NCBI GenBank assembly: GCA_054601695.1
Contig: BAAHQB010000022.1
Coordinates: 868,001-932,000 of the forward strand
Reading direction: 5' to 3'
DNA: 64,000 bases
Source: Amorphochlora amoebiformis
Lineage: Eukaryota; Cercozoa; Chlorarachniophyceae
The notes under the pieces are model-generated. The model did not search any database, was not told the DNA's origin, and saw only the letters and a program-made list of their open reading frames with translations. Made by a program: the position numbers and the translations under genes. Shown here piece by piece: positions 1 to 24,155 of this stretch (positions are counted from its first letter, which is position 1; each line of letters starts with the position of its first letter).

Positions 1-12
1 GAGAGATCCCAC

Positions 13-204
13 TGAATCCGGAGAACTCACGGAATCCAGAGAATTCACGGAATCCAGAGAACTCACGGAATCCAGAGAATTCACGGAATCCAGAGAACTC
101 ACGGAATCCAGAGAACTCACGGAATCCAGAGAACTCACGGAATCCAGAGAACTCACGGAATCCAGAGAACTCACGGAATCCACAGAACTCACGGAACCCA
201 TAGA
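13..204. repeat. 18-bp tandem repeat, about 10.5 copies
   Basis: The unit GGAATCCAGAGAACTCAC repeats head to tail with a strict 18-bp period. Copies differ by single bases (AATTCAC, TCCACAG) and decay at the right end. It lies just past the last visible exon of the minus-strand gene, so it is either intronic or downstream sequence. Confidence 0.95.
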
Positions 205-295
205 ACAACGGTACCCATGTTGTCAACGGATTTCCGTATGTATACATATATAAATGGGTATATATATATATATATATATATATATTGTATATAAC

Positions 296-11830
<11,535 letters not shown>

Positions 11831-12676
11831 AAGACGAAATCTTAGTCATTCAAGGGCTCATGATCCAAACCTCTGGTACACAGTGGTACGGGCCAGAAAC
11901 CGGAATTCAATGAAAAGGGAGCCTAATTTCAATCCCCCACCCCACACACACATCCTCCTCCCTCGTACTCTTTCGGGAAAGAGAGATCCCTCTACAGACG
12001 CATCGAAATCACCTCCCACCGTTCGAAGGAGGGAGGGGGGAACAAGCGCGAAAGAGTTTGTTCGAACAACCTTTCACCGCCATCCCTGCGCGAGATATCC
12101 TGCCAAAAAGTGAAACAGCGACACTTAGAATTTCGAAACGCTCTCTCGTAGCAAAATCACCGATGTTGCCCCCCTCCCCCCCCGTGTACTCTCACCTTTA
12201 CTATTTGCTTTGCTTCGGTGATGTGATCCTTTGACCTTTGTATCGGGCGCGAAAATATTTTGTCAAAAAGTCACATATTAACCATTGATAAGCCCTTCCA
12301 CATTCCCGGAAGAACAGTTTATTATATTTCTTGGTACTTATCACATCCTCACTGCCTCATCGTCCTTTAATCCTCATTACTGGTAGATGATAATTATCCC
12401 ACAATAATACCTTTCCAGCAAGCAATTGACTCGATGCTGCCAAATACTGATATCGAGGTCTGAAGAATAGTGACTGAGTGAAGAATGCCTGTCGGTTTGA
12501 TCGGTGACTCATTAGCCCATTAATCTGTTTTCTAACTCTCATCTTCCTCGAAAAGTTCGAGATTTTTTTGTGTTTGTTGAAGACTCCTTGAGCGAAAGCT
12601 CAGTAAAAACAAAAGGGTGGATAACAGTGTAAGATGCACGGTTTGCAGGTTTGCTTGTGTTTGCAAGCTTGGAGGA
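11831..12676. promoter_or_regulatory. bidirectional spacer between divergent gene starts
   Basis: About 850 bp of mostly non-repetitive, balanced-composition sequence between the ATG of the minus-strand gene at 11830 and the ATG of the GT25 gene at 12677. It has a C-rich run at 12170-12183 and no TA array, unlike the rest of the window. I infer a shared 5' regulatory region. A plus-strand open frame at 11703-12113 runs across the boundary and is not convincing as a protein. Confidence 0.45.
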
Positions 12677-12780
12677 ATGTCAGGGCGTTTGGATGGGGAA
12701 AACCCAACACGAACTCCAATTCAGCGGGTGAATTTCCTCTCTGTCGTATTGTGAGGGAAGCCAAGCAAATGGACGAGACA

Positions 12781-12816
<36 letters not shown>

Positions 12817-13634
12817 TCGTTCATGCTAACGAAATTCTTCTACTTTTAAGCCTCTCTTATCCTCTCAGTTCCCCTCCATCCTCTCCCTTTCTGCGTCCCT
12901 CTCTTTCTCTTGTCTTAACATACTTCTGAATTCTCCATTCGTCTCACACTCCTTAAAAAAGAGTGAAAAAGAGGAAGAGAGAAAATTAAAGAAGCTGACA
13001 AAGGGGAAGGAGATAGAGAGGGTCAAGGTAGGTAAAGAAATCAATAGACAATGTAAAAAAGCGTCTGGAGGCACCATAGAGATATATCGAGGAAATATGT
13101 CTACATTATTCTAGAATCGACTCTCAGTGGACGGAAGATTGGACTACGAATACCTCTCGTCGCAACCCCGTTGCTATGGAAATGGACCTTATAGGTATTC
13201 TCTCCTAGTATTGTAGTCAACTTCTCTATGAATGTAAAAATACTTATGTATTTAAATACATATATTACACTTATATGTATTATATATTACGTGCGTATGC
13301 ACATCTGTATAGATATGTAGGTATCCTTGTATTTTTGTGTTTAAAGCAGCATTACTATTCTAAGAGTAGAAGTTCAAGATTCTGGAACTCACATATGCAC
13401 CTTGTCCCAAAACAAATTCATGATGATTTAAGTGATCTCACACGGATCCTGAGCAAACATGTTTAGCTACAGGTAGCCTCAGCATAACGAACCATAGAGA
13501 TTTCTGAAATTCCCGAGATTGTAATAATCTCCTATAGTGCTTGATAAAACCCAACAACACCCAGTACTAACCGGTAGTAACGGGCTTCAGCTATTAGGAA
13601 GTCCAATGCAGTTTCGCATATAAATATACACTAA

Positions 13635-13693
<59 letters not shown>

Positions 13694-14009
13694 ATGTATA
13701 TAGGTATATATGTATATAGGTATATATAATATAGATATAAATATACTTACACTAAACATATACATATACATATATAATATATATATATATATATATATTA
13801 ATATACATGTATGTATATATAATCACCGTGCACATACATATGTTCCAACATTTACCAACAATAATATATTAAATAAAACATAAGGAAAAGATGCTCCTCC
13901 CGCACTCCTAAGGCTTAGGGGAAATCTTAGGGTATGTACATTATCTAAATCATAGATATTCACACGTAGTAATAATATAATATATAAATACATATACACG
14001 GATATATCA

Positions 14010-14054
<45 letters not shown>

Positions 14055-14102
14055 TGTGTGTGTGTATATAAATATGTATGTGTATATACATATATATATA
14101 TA

Positions 14103-14152
<50 letters not shown>

Positions 14153-14189
14153 TATATATATATTCAAATACATATATATATATATGTAA

Positions 14190-14232
<43 letters not shown>

Positions 14233-15297
14233 AGTGTATATATCTATTATATTTCTATTCATTACTTACGTAAATATATGGGTATGTATGTATAAATATA
14301 TATATATATTTACATATATGTGAATATATGCGTTATATTTGTATAAATAAATAAAACTGCATACACATTTATAAATATATGGATTCATGTTTTCCAAAAA
14401 CCGCATGTAAACTAGCCAAGTATGCTGCCCAGCAATCACGCCTCCTATCATGTAGACGACTTACATGGAGGGTTTGCGGCTCATACGAAGCCTGTAAACC
14501 TGCTGTGTAAGCGTTTACATTGGCCATGAAAGCGTGAACATCTGCTGTGTAAACATGTATATGGGAAAAAGCAGCCAGTGGCAGCGTGTGTATTTCTGTA
14601 GCACTTATGTACATAGGAGTTTGTAATACCAGCCCTAATTACATGTCCACATGGCTGTTATCCATGCGTTCAACTATCACGAACCTCAGTGTATATGCGT
14701 TACACGGGGGGTAGTAATGCGGTATAGGTCCTCAAAACTGATAGTTGCACCTGAAACTCTTATATGTACATGTTTACACTGTGGTATTCATACTTTTCAC
14801 TGCCAACGTAGACGTTTCTAAGGCACATTTGCATACTCCTATGAGTTGCAGACCCCAATGTAAACGTTTACACGCCGATTTTCACGCTTTCCGAGCCGGT
14901 TTTAGACATGGATATACATACTTCTATACCCTAAACCTTCTATTTACATGTTTACATGGTACCATGCTTTTATCGCCAATCTACACATTTACATGGCAAT
15001 GTTGAATTATCGTATGGGCCATAAATCCTAATGTAAATGTTTACACGGCCTGTATTCATGCATGATTTCACACTACAGGAAACGCGATGTACACGTTTAC
15101 ACGGTATGGTTAGGCGTCATAAACCTATGTAAATGTGTACATTGCCTTTCTTCGCTCGAGGGATTACGCATGCTTGTCTCATAAAGGTTTCCATCTCGGT
15201 AGCTGGGATGGAAAGGCTTGAATAAAGGCCGTGTAAGCATTTACGTAGGGGGTTCGGTCACCGATAGGAGGAGCATGTATGCTTATATATAATATAA

Positions 15298-15331
<34 letters not shown>

Positions 15332-15391
15332 TGAACATGCACATCGACTAGCGGATAGTATGCGCATGTATGCTTATATATAGTTGTCCAC

Positions 15392-15422
<31 letters not shown>

Positions 15423-15865
15423 ACTATGCGTAGGATGACGTGGGTTTGTACATTATGACCTTACCGACGAGGAAGGTAAGACAAGAGAGGAAGGGGATAT
15501 ACATACACACATATATATATATATATATATATGCTTAGATACGTAAAGAAAAGAGAGAGCTAGATAGATGAAAGATAGAGGAAGATAGAAAAAGAGAGAG
15601 AAAGACAGAAAAAAGAGAGAGAAAGAGCGAGAAAGAGAGAGAAGAGGGAGAGCCTTAAAGATAGAAAAAAGAGAGCGCATTTCTCTTTTTTTCTATCTTC
15701 TTCGCTCTCTTTCCTCTCTTCTTCTCTATTTCTCTGTCTACCTCTCACTTTATAAATCTTTCTCTCTGTTTTTGTCTGTCATCCTAGGAAGATAGATAAG
15801 GGAGAGGAAGGTATGTAATTAGGAGTGGAAGGGAGAGAATAGACCTAGGGACTATATGTATAATA

Positions 15866-15896
<31 letters not shown>

Positions 15897-15913
15897 TATT
15901 ATACATATTTCTG

Positions 15914-15950
<37 letters not shown>

Positions 15951-16210
15951 CGAGTTTACAGTGTAAAAATGTACCTTACTTAGAAAGAGGTGAAGGAAAC
16001 ATTCGTGAATATGGGAATACGAGGTAGATAAGTATAAATATAAATAGGAAGTATGTATACATGTATATAAGAATATATGTGAATATATCAGTATATATGT
16101 GTAAGAATGTGTGACTTGTACATGCATAATATTACTTCTACTTTTTTTGGTTTTTCAGCTCTTCGACTTCAAAGTATTAGTTCATATTAATTGCAGTATA
16201 CATATATATG

Positions 16211-16253
<43 letters not shown>

Positions 16254-16324
16254 TGCATTGTCACATATACACAAGCTCTACTTGAATTTGTTAAGACACG
16301 ATATATATGTGTATGTACATGTAA

Positions 16325-16357
<33 letters not shown>

Positions 16358-16680
16358 CATATATACACGTAATATATTTTTTATTTTTGTTTGTCAGGAG
16401 ACGAATCCATTACATCGTAACATACATATACTTTATCTATACACACATATAAGACATTAGATATACTAAAGACATACATATACAAATATAGCATTCTCAG
16501 TAAAGGAGAGATATAGATACGTATCTTGTGCTCTTTTAGGATATGAGTCAGCAATCTTCGAAGCCATTAGCCCTCATAACATAGACATGCACGCGTTCAA
16601 GCAAACATCGGATTGTAGAGAGGTTTCCAGTTGTCTAGATATGTATATGTCTGTATGTTTGTATATGTGTGGTATGCATT

Positions 16681-16711
<31 letters not shown>

Positions 16712-16915
16712 TATATATATTATAGTATATGATATACGTCTTTATATTATATATATATATATATATATGTACATAAATTCATTCATATATATATGTATAT
16801 ATATATAACCCTCATAAAATATAATACCTGATTGTCGAGAGCTCACTTTTGTGTTACATATACGCATATATAACATTTATCAGTAGATACATATACATAT
16901 ATATAAATATATATG

Positions 16916-16950
<35 letters not shown>

Positions 16951-17105
16951 CTTATATCAAAATCTATTAATATATAGGTGTACAGTTGTATAAAATACAT
17001 ATGCATACGGATATATATATATATGCATATGTATCGTTACAGTTCATACTTTTATTTATACATAGAATATATAAACATATAGCATTCCAATATGTATTTG
17101 TATAC

Positions 17106-17188
<83 letters not shown>

Positions 17189-17255
17189 ATACTTAGGAAT
17201 GCCACAAGTACTTGAGTAATGGAGAAATTGGATGTGCTCTTTCGCATGTAAACAT

Positions 17256-17328
<73 letters not shown>

Positions 17329-18271
17329 GCGTGTATATTTCTAACTCCCCAGTAAAATAGCTAAACTGGGTTAATTTCCTCTAATTTATATATATATATA
17401 TATGTATATATGTGTGTATATATGTATATATATATATATATAATATATATATATAAATTTCTAACCCCTCAGTAAAACAAGTAAAATCGTTACATTTCCT
17501 CTAATTTAGCGCAAGATCCTTCAAGATTTCCTCGCGCAAGGCAGTCTAAGGTAAAGTTGGCGCTCTCTTTTTCGTTCTCTTCCTCTTTTCTCAAACTTTC
17601 TCCCGCTCTCTTTCTCTTTTCTCAATCCCTCTCACTCTCACCCTCTTTCCATTTTCTCAATCTCTTTCTCTCCCACTTTCTCTTTTCTAAATCTCTCTCT
17701 CTCACATTCTTTTCTTTCTCTTTTTCTCTTTTCTCAATCTTTCTCGCTCTCTCTTTCTCTTTTTTAAATCTCTCTCTCTCTCTCTCTATTTTCTAAATCT
17801 CTCTCTCTCTCACTTTCTATTCTCAATCTCTTTCTCTCTTTTTATTTTCTCAATCTCTTTCTCCTCTTTCTCTTTTCTAAATATCTCTCTCTCTCACTTT
17901 CTGTTCTCAATCCCTCTCTCTCTTTGTATTTTCTCAATCTCTCTCTCTCTCTCTTTCACTTTTCTAAATCTCTCTTACCCTCAAGTTCTCTTCTCAGTCT
18001 CTCTCTCTCTCTCCCACTCTCTTTCTTTCTAAATCTCTCTGCCCTATTTCTCTCTTCTCAGTCTCTCTCTCACTTTTCTCTCTCTCCCACTTTCTAATTC
18101 TTCAATCTCTTTCTCCCTTGTTGTTTGAAGATGATGCTCGTCCGCATATTGGGAGTAGGTATCTACATATTGAGAATAGATACGTGAACATGTTGTTTAT
18201 AGATATGCTATGGTGTTTGAAGATGATGCTCGGCCGCATCCCGCTGTTATTGATGACTTTGCTAGTACTGG

Positions 18272-18325
<54 letters not shown>

Positions 18326-18419
18326 ATTTGTTTATATATATATATATAATAATAAATATTAGAGAGCAACCTATACCTCTGACGATCAAAAGATACAATA
18401 TATTAGCAAATTAATAAGT

Positions 18420-18480
<61 letters not shown>

Positions 18481-18550
18481 AACAAAATTATATGAATGTA
18501 TATATATATATATGTCTATATTTCCATATGTATGTATGTACATATACATA

Positions 18551-18641
<91 letters not shown>

Positions 18642-18677
18642 TTGTATATATATATATGTGTGTGTGTGTGTGGTTGA

Positions 18678-18719
<42 letters not shown>

Positions 18720-18765
18720 CTTTAGATGTCAAAAGTGTTCAAGATATCCTTCTTCAGTAAGTCAT

Positions 18766-18805
<40 letters not shown>

Positions 18806-18817
18806 CCCTAAGAAAAC

Positions 18818-18871
<54 letters not shown>

Positions 18872-21095
18872 ATACAAACGTACACATATTTATATATATA
18901 TATATACATATATCTATATATAAATACATATATATATACATATATAACCTAACATAACTAAACACTAACCTAATTATCTCTAACCCTAACCTAACTATCT
19001 TTCGTAACCCTAACCTACCGAATTTAACTATTCTAACCCTAATATAGGAAACCTAACATAACCCTAATCTAGGAAACCGAACCCTAATCTAGGAAACCTA
19101 ACCCTAATCTAGGCAAACTAACCCTAATGTAGGAAACCAAAACCTAACCTCTAATCTAGGAAACATAACCCTAATCTAGGAAACCTAACCTTAATTTAGG
19201 AAACCTAACCTTAATTTAGGAAACCAAACCCTAATCTAGGAAACCCAACCCTAATCTAGGTAACCAAACCCTTATCTAGGAAACCTAACCCTAATCTAGG
19301 AACCTAACCCTAATCTAGGAAGCCTAACCCTAACCCTAACCCTAACCCTAATCTAGGAAACTTAATATCAACTACACTAACCTTAACCAAACTATTCTAA
19401 CCCATCGATTAAGAATCACTAACCCTAACCCTAACCCTAAACCCTTACTTAACTATCCAACCATACCCTAACTATCCTAACTCCAATATAACTCTGTCAA
19501 CTCTAATCGAGTTATCTTAACCCTAATCTAACTATACTAGCCATAACCTAACTATCCTAATCCTAACCTAACTATTGTAATCCTAACAACCTAACTATCC
19601 TAACCCTAACCTAAAATCCCAATCCTAACCTGACTATTCTAACCCTACCTAACTATCCGAACTCCAATATAACTATCTTAACCCTAATCTAGTTATCTTA
19701 ACCCTACTCTAACTATAGTAACCATACCTACTATGCTAAGCCTAACCTAACTATTCTAATCCTAACCTAACTATCCTTACCCTAACCGAATTATCCTAAT
19801 CCTACTCTTACTATCCTAACTCCAATATAAGTATCTTAACCCTAATCTAATTATCTTAGCCCTAATCTAAATGTATAAACCATAACTTAACTATCCTAAT
19901 AGCTATCCTAACCCTAACCTAACTAATCATAATCCTGTCCTAACTACCTAACCCTCATTATTTCAACCATATCCAAACTATCCTAATCGTAGGTTAACTA
20001 TCGTAACCCTAATATGACCCTCCTAACCAACCCTAACCCTAACCTAACTATCCTAACCCTAACTTAACTATAATAACCCTAAAATAACTATCCTAACCCT
20101 AACCTAACTATAATAACCTAACCGAACTGTCCTAACCTAACCTAACTATAATAAAGCTAACCTAACTATAATAACCCTAACCTAACCATTCTAAACCCTA
20201 ACCGAACTATCCTAACCCTAACCCAGATTTATTAACCCTAACCTAACTATCCTAATCCTAACCATAACCATAACCTAACTATTCTTACCCTAACCTAACC
20301 ATAATAACCCTAACCTAACTATCCTAACCCTAACCTAACTATTCTAAATCCTAACCTAGCTATCCTAACCCTAACCTAAATATAACCTAAATATAATAAC
20401 TCTTGCCTAACTATCCTAAGCTTACCCTAACTATAATAACCCTAACCTAACTATAACAACCCTAACACTATCCTAACCCTAACCTAGCTACAGTAACCCT
20501 AACCTAGATATCCTAACCCTGACCTAGATATAAAAACCCTAACCTAACTATCCTAATCCTAACCTAACTATTCTAAACCCTAATCTAAGTATCCTAACCC
20601 TAACTTAACTATCCTAACCCTAATCTAACTATTCTAATCCTAACCTAACTATCCTAACCCTAACCTAACTATCCTAAACACTAACCTAACTATCCTAACC
20701 TAACCTAACAATCCTAACCCTAACCTAACTAACCTAACTAGCCTAATAATCCTACCCTAACATAACTACTAACCCTAGCTTAACCATCCTAACCCTAACG
20801 TATCTATTCACCCTAACCTAATTATTCTAATCTTAGTCTGACCACCCTAACCCTAAGGTAACTATCCGAACCCTAACCTAAGATCCTAACCTTACCTAAC
20901 CCTAAGGTAGGATTTCTAACCCTAGCCTGAATAACCTAACCCTAAGTGGAAAAACCGACATTTACACGTGTACACTAGTATATCTCGTAAATATATATAT
21001 TATATATATATATATATATAGGCTGGTAGACACACATGATGAGATAAAATGGGACGAATTTAACCTCGGAACCTGTTATTCAAGGTGTTAATATA

Positions 21096-21151
<56 letters not shown>

Positions 21152-21509
21152 CATGTATCGATACATACATATATATATATATGTATGTATATATATATTT
21201 TTATATATATTCAAATTTATACGGCCAGTATGTGCTCTAACACACACACACACACACATACATATATAAATGTATATATATATATACACAGGTATGTATA
21301 TATTATAAGTATTATATTTATATTTTGAACAGCTGCAAGAAAAGAAAATATGAAAACGTTACTCTGGCAAAAGGTACGACTATATTTATATAATATTATA
21401 TACTACCTATATATGTACATATTCATCCGATATGTATAAATATATATATATATGTATATATATATATACATATATGTATATGTTTGTGTGTGTATATATG
21501 TATATGTGT

Positions 21510-21559
<50 letters not shown>

Positions 21560-21647
21560 AATAAGTACACACACACACATATATATATATATACTTACAT
21601 ATCTATACAGATATATAACCTATAGAAAGTGACGGAATTCATCCAAG

Positions 21648-21708
<61 letters not shown>

Positions 21709-21813
21709 AATAAATATATGCACATACAGGCATATAAGTATATACATGTTAAATGTATATACGTGGGAAAAGTACACATGGTTAATGGTCTTCGACCCAT
21801 GTGTACCTCTGCC

Positions 21814-21871
<58 letters not shown>

Positions 21872-21954
21872 GCATATAAGTATATACATATTATATGTAT
21901 ATACCTAGGAAAAGTACACATGGTTAATGATTGTTCGACAGATGTTTACCTCTG

Positions 21955-22012
<58 letters not shown>

Positions 22013-22245
22013 GTATATATATATATGTATATATAGTATATACATATTGTATGTATATACTTAGGAAAAGTACACATGGTTAGTGATGTTCGTCCGATGT
22101 GTACCTCAGCGTATTTAATCTCAAAATCGGTAACATTAGTTATATATATATATATATATACAAATATATATATATATATATATGTATGTTATGCCTAAAT
22201 AAGTACATATATATATATATATATTTATATAATATATATATACAT

Positions 22246-22312
<67 letters not shown>

Positions 22313-22802
22313 CATGTATATACATATATATATATATATGTAGGGCGCTCAAAAAGTCGAAGATTATATCAAAACACACGGAATTTCCGCTGCTGATCAC
22401 GGAATTAGATTGAAGTATTTCTCTCTTGCTCTATCTCTCCTTTTACCTCGCTCTATCTTTCTCTGTTTCTTGCTCTTTCTCCCTTTCAATTGCTCTATCG
22501 TCATTCTCTTGCTCTATCTCTCTTCTCTTGCTCTATCTCTCTTTCTCTTGTTCTATCTCTCTTTCTCTTGCTCTATTAGTCTTTCTTTTGCTCTATCTCT
22601 CTTCCTCTTGCTCTATCTGTCTTGTTCTCGATCTATCTGTCTTTCTCTTGCTTTATCTCTCTTCCTATTGCTTTCCCATCTGTCTCCCTTGCTCCTTCCA
22701 TCTCGTTCTTACTTCCTTGTTCTCTCTTTTGATTTCTCTATCTCTATTTTTTTACCTCTCGCTACGTCTCTCTCTCGCGCTCTTTGCGTCGCCTTCCACC
22801 TT

Positions 22803-22836
<34 letters not shown>

Positions 22837-23367
22837 CCTCTCTCTCTTCCTATTGCTCTCTCAATCCCACCCCTCTAACTTCGGTAATGTATCCCATCTG
22901 TTTTCCATGTCTGTTCTCTGTCCGATCCCCAGTGTTCAACTCTTGTTATTATTGTAGGTGTATGTATTCCTTAGACACATGTACGGTATACAGGGAATGC
23001 TTGTATGTGAATCCTTTAGGTATAGTCTTAAGAATGGAAACAAATCCTTATTCTATGCGCCAAGAGAGAGAGAGAACTAGAGAGCGAGAGACCTGAATAT
23101 ATATATATATTTATATATGTATGTATACATACATATATACATATATATACATATATATATATATAATGTGTGTAAGTAAGTATTCATACCTATACATATT
23201 CTTGCATTTAAATTCAAACTGATTTTGTTTAGACCCGATGCATACGTGCACGTGTCTCTGGAGGTAACTTCTGATGAATTCCCTCGCTGAGTCTTGATTT
23301 TCGCGAAATATTCTGAGATTTTTTCCTTAGATTCTTTACTAAAGTATTGTTTTCACTTCTTCATATT

Positions 23368-23398
<31 letters not shown>

Positions 23399-23712
23399 AA
23401 ATATTTTATATATAAATTATATATATTGTGTACGAATTGAACGTTAACATGTATTTGTTACTATAGATGTATCTAGATTATCATTTTTTTTCGTTGTTCT
23501 CAGGTCTTATTTTCAATTTCTTGTTTGTTCTTTGTTCTAATGTTCACTTTCATGTTTTTGTTCTTTGAATTCAATGTTTTTCATTTTTCCCAGTACTAGT
23601 GTTTACCTTGGGTTTTTTCTTATTTTTTTTTTTTTTGAATTAAATGGTTTAGCCGCGCCTCTTCGAGCAAGACGGCATTAATCGTACTATACATTTTCAT
23701 TTTTTACATATG

Positions 23713-23761
<49 letters not shown>

Positions 23762-23871
23762 CTATACTATACTATACTATGCGTATGTGCATATACTTGT
23801 TTATATATTTGTATGTGTATATATCACATAATATATGTAATAAGTTCTTATGCAATATGTATAAATGTACA

Positions 23872-23927
<56 letters not shown>

Positions 23928-24027
23928 CATTTATACATAATATATACAAAAATATATTATACAATGTACATATACTTAACGCGCGAAATATGTTGCTACT
24001 GATTTTGCAGAACCTATTGCTAATTAG
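12677..24027 (+). CDS. GT25-family glycosyltransferase, 19 exons
   Basis: Exons: 12677-12727, 12962-13027, 13115-13194, 13350-13365, 15434-15475, 16159-16173, 16398-16416, 16540-16622, 17209-17247, 17510-17550, 18203-18270, 18726-18756, 21022-21084, 21333-21373, 22065-22129, 22344-22414, 23233-23263, 23653-23683, 24011-24027. They total 870 nt with every junction in phase: 289 residues and a TAG stop. GT25 enzymes (LPS glycosyltransferases, procollagen galactosyltransferases) transfer a sugar from a nucleotide donor. The matching landmarks are [27 protein letters not shown] (about residues 128-137), the acidic [12 protein letters not shown] (152-163), [27 protein letters not shown] and a final PRLFEQDG. 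The first four exons are less certain: N-terminal residues 1-71 are charged and do not match the family, and the donor at 13366 was chosen for phase. Three introns exceed 1 kb and carry palindromes, CT tracts or CTAACC arrays. The gene is convergent with the next minus-strand gene. Confidence 0.85.
12779..12816. repeat. GA microsatellite in intron 1 of the GT25 gene
   Basis: A short (GAGA)n run directly after the first exon's donor region, followed by a CT-rich stretch (12848-12912) that would suit an acceptor tract for exon 2. Confidence 0.7.
13620..14370. repeat. TA arrays with one complex island
   Basis: This is part of the 2-kb intron of the GT25 gene. TA blocks surround unique sequence at 13835-13960, which is open on the minus strand ([18 protein letters not shown]). 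The island has an AG acceptor and a GTAAAT donor on that strand but fits no neighbouring gene, so I leave it uncalled. Confidence 0.6.
14404..15250. repeat. dispersed array of palindromic TGTAAAYGTTTACA motifs
   Basis: About a dozen copies or half copies of the palindrome TGTAAACGTTTACA, usually followed by CGG or TGG. They sit at about 14404, 14491, 14504, 14546, 14763, 14857, 14942, 14981, 15030, 15086, 15126 and 15229, in otherwise unique sequence. The half site TGTTTAC is the forkhead-type core. The array lies in a GT25 intron. Confidence 0.85.
15540..15790. repeat. purine tract followed by pyrimidine tract with a perfect hairpin
   Basis: GA-rich 15540-15675 switches to CT-rich 15683-15790. 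At the switch, AAGATAGAAAAAAGAGAG (15658-15675) pairs with 15683-15699 across a 7-nt loop. This is an intron between the GT25 exons at 15434-15475 and 16159-16173. Confidence 0.85.
17560..18115 (+). repeat. polypyrimidine tract in a GT25 intron
   Basis: About 550 bp of CT-rich sequence with a loose 25-30 bp period around TTTTCTCAATCTCT. It precedes a truncated copy (18121-18146) and then the real copy (18203-18270) of the VFEDDARPH exon. It probably acts as an oversized acceptor tract; the Ser/Leu/Phe open frame is not a protein. Confidence 0.85.
18950..20945 (+). repeat. 2-kb degenerate CCTAACCTAACTAT / CTAATCTAGGAAAC array
   Basis: Telomere-like CTAACC units. A sub-block at 19035-19370 has a 20-bp period (CTAATCTAGGAAACCTAACC), and 19380-20945 is dominated by CCTAACCTAACTAT. 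It forms most of the intron between the GT25 exons at 18726-18756 and 21022-21084. Confidence 0.93.
21728..22129 (+). repeat. three tandem copies of a GT25 exon edge
   Basis: Copies begin at about 21728, 21872 and 22034 (periods about 144 and 162 bp), separated by TA runs. Only the third carries the whole exon (22065-22129) with its GTAACA donor. The first two share the left part (GGAAAAGTACACATGGTTA) and then dissolve into TA. In copy one GTACACATGG (21772-21781) pairs perfectly with 21797-21806. Confidence 0.9.
22417..22862 (+). repeat. CT tract, period about 17-20 bp (TCTCTTGCTCTATC)
   Basis: Pyrimidine-rich tandem repeat at the start of the intron following the GT25 exon at 22344-22414. 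It drives a long Ser/Leu open frame that I reject as coding. Confidence 0.88.
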
Positions 24028-24074
24028 CTATGAAAAGTTAGACTGTAGTGAGACTACGGTTAGATAGAATGCGA

Positions 24075-24120
24075 CTAACGCTAACAATGGTATATTCAGT
24101 AATGTGAGTGTGAGTTATAA

Positions 24121-24155
<35 letters not shown>

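Noticed and set aside
13351-13431. Immunoglobulin-like reading ([14 protein letters not shown]) after the exon at 13115-13194
   Set aside because: It runs into TAA directly before a possible donor. A 16-nt exon with a GTAGAA donor links in phase to the GT25 exons. The alternative 38-codon frame to TAG at 13464 is also open, so none of these readings is certain.
18203-18270. DDARPH string suggesting a Tc1/mariner transposase (DNARPH motif)
   Set aside because: Phase-consistent exons on both sides (GEIGCALSH before, [11 protein letters not shown] after) show it is the acidic motif of a GT25 enzyme.
22410-23096. A 228-codon Ser/Leu/Phe-rich plus-strand frame
   Set aside because: It comes from the CT tract; the in-phase exon of the GT25 gene ends at 22414.
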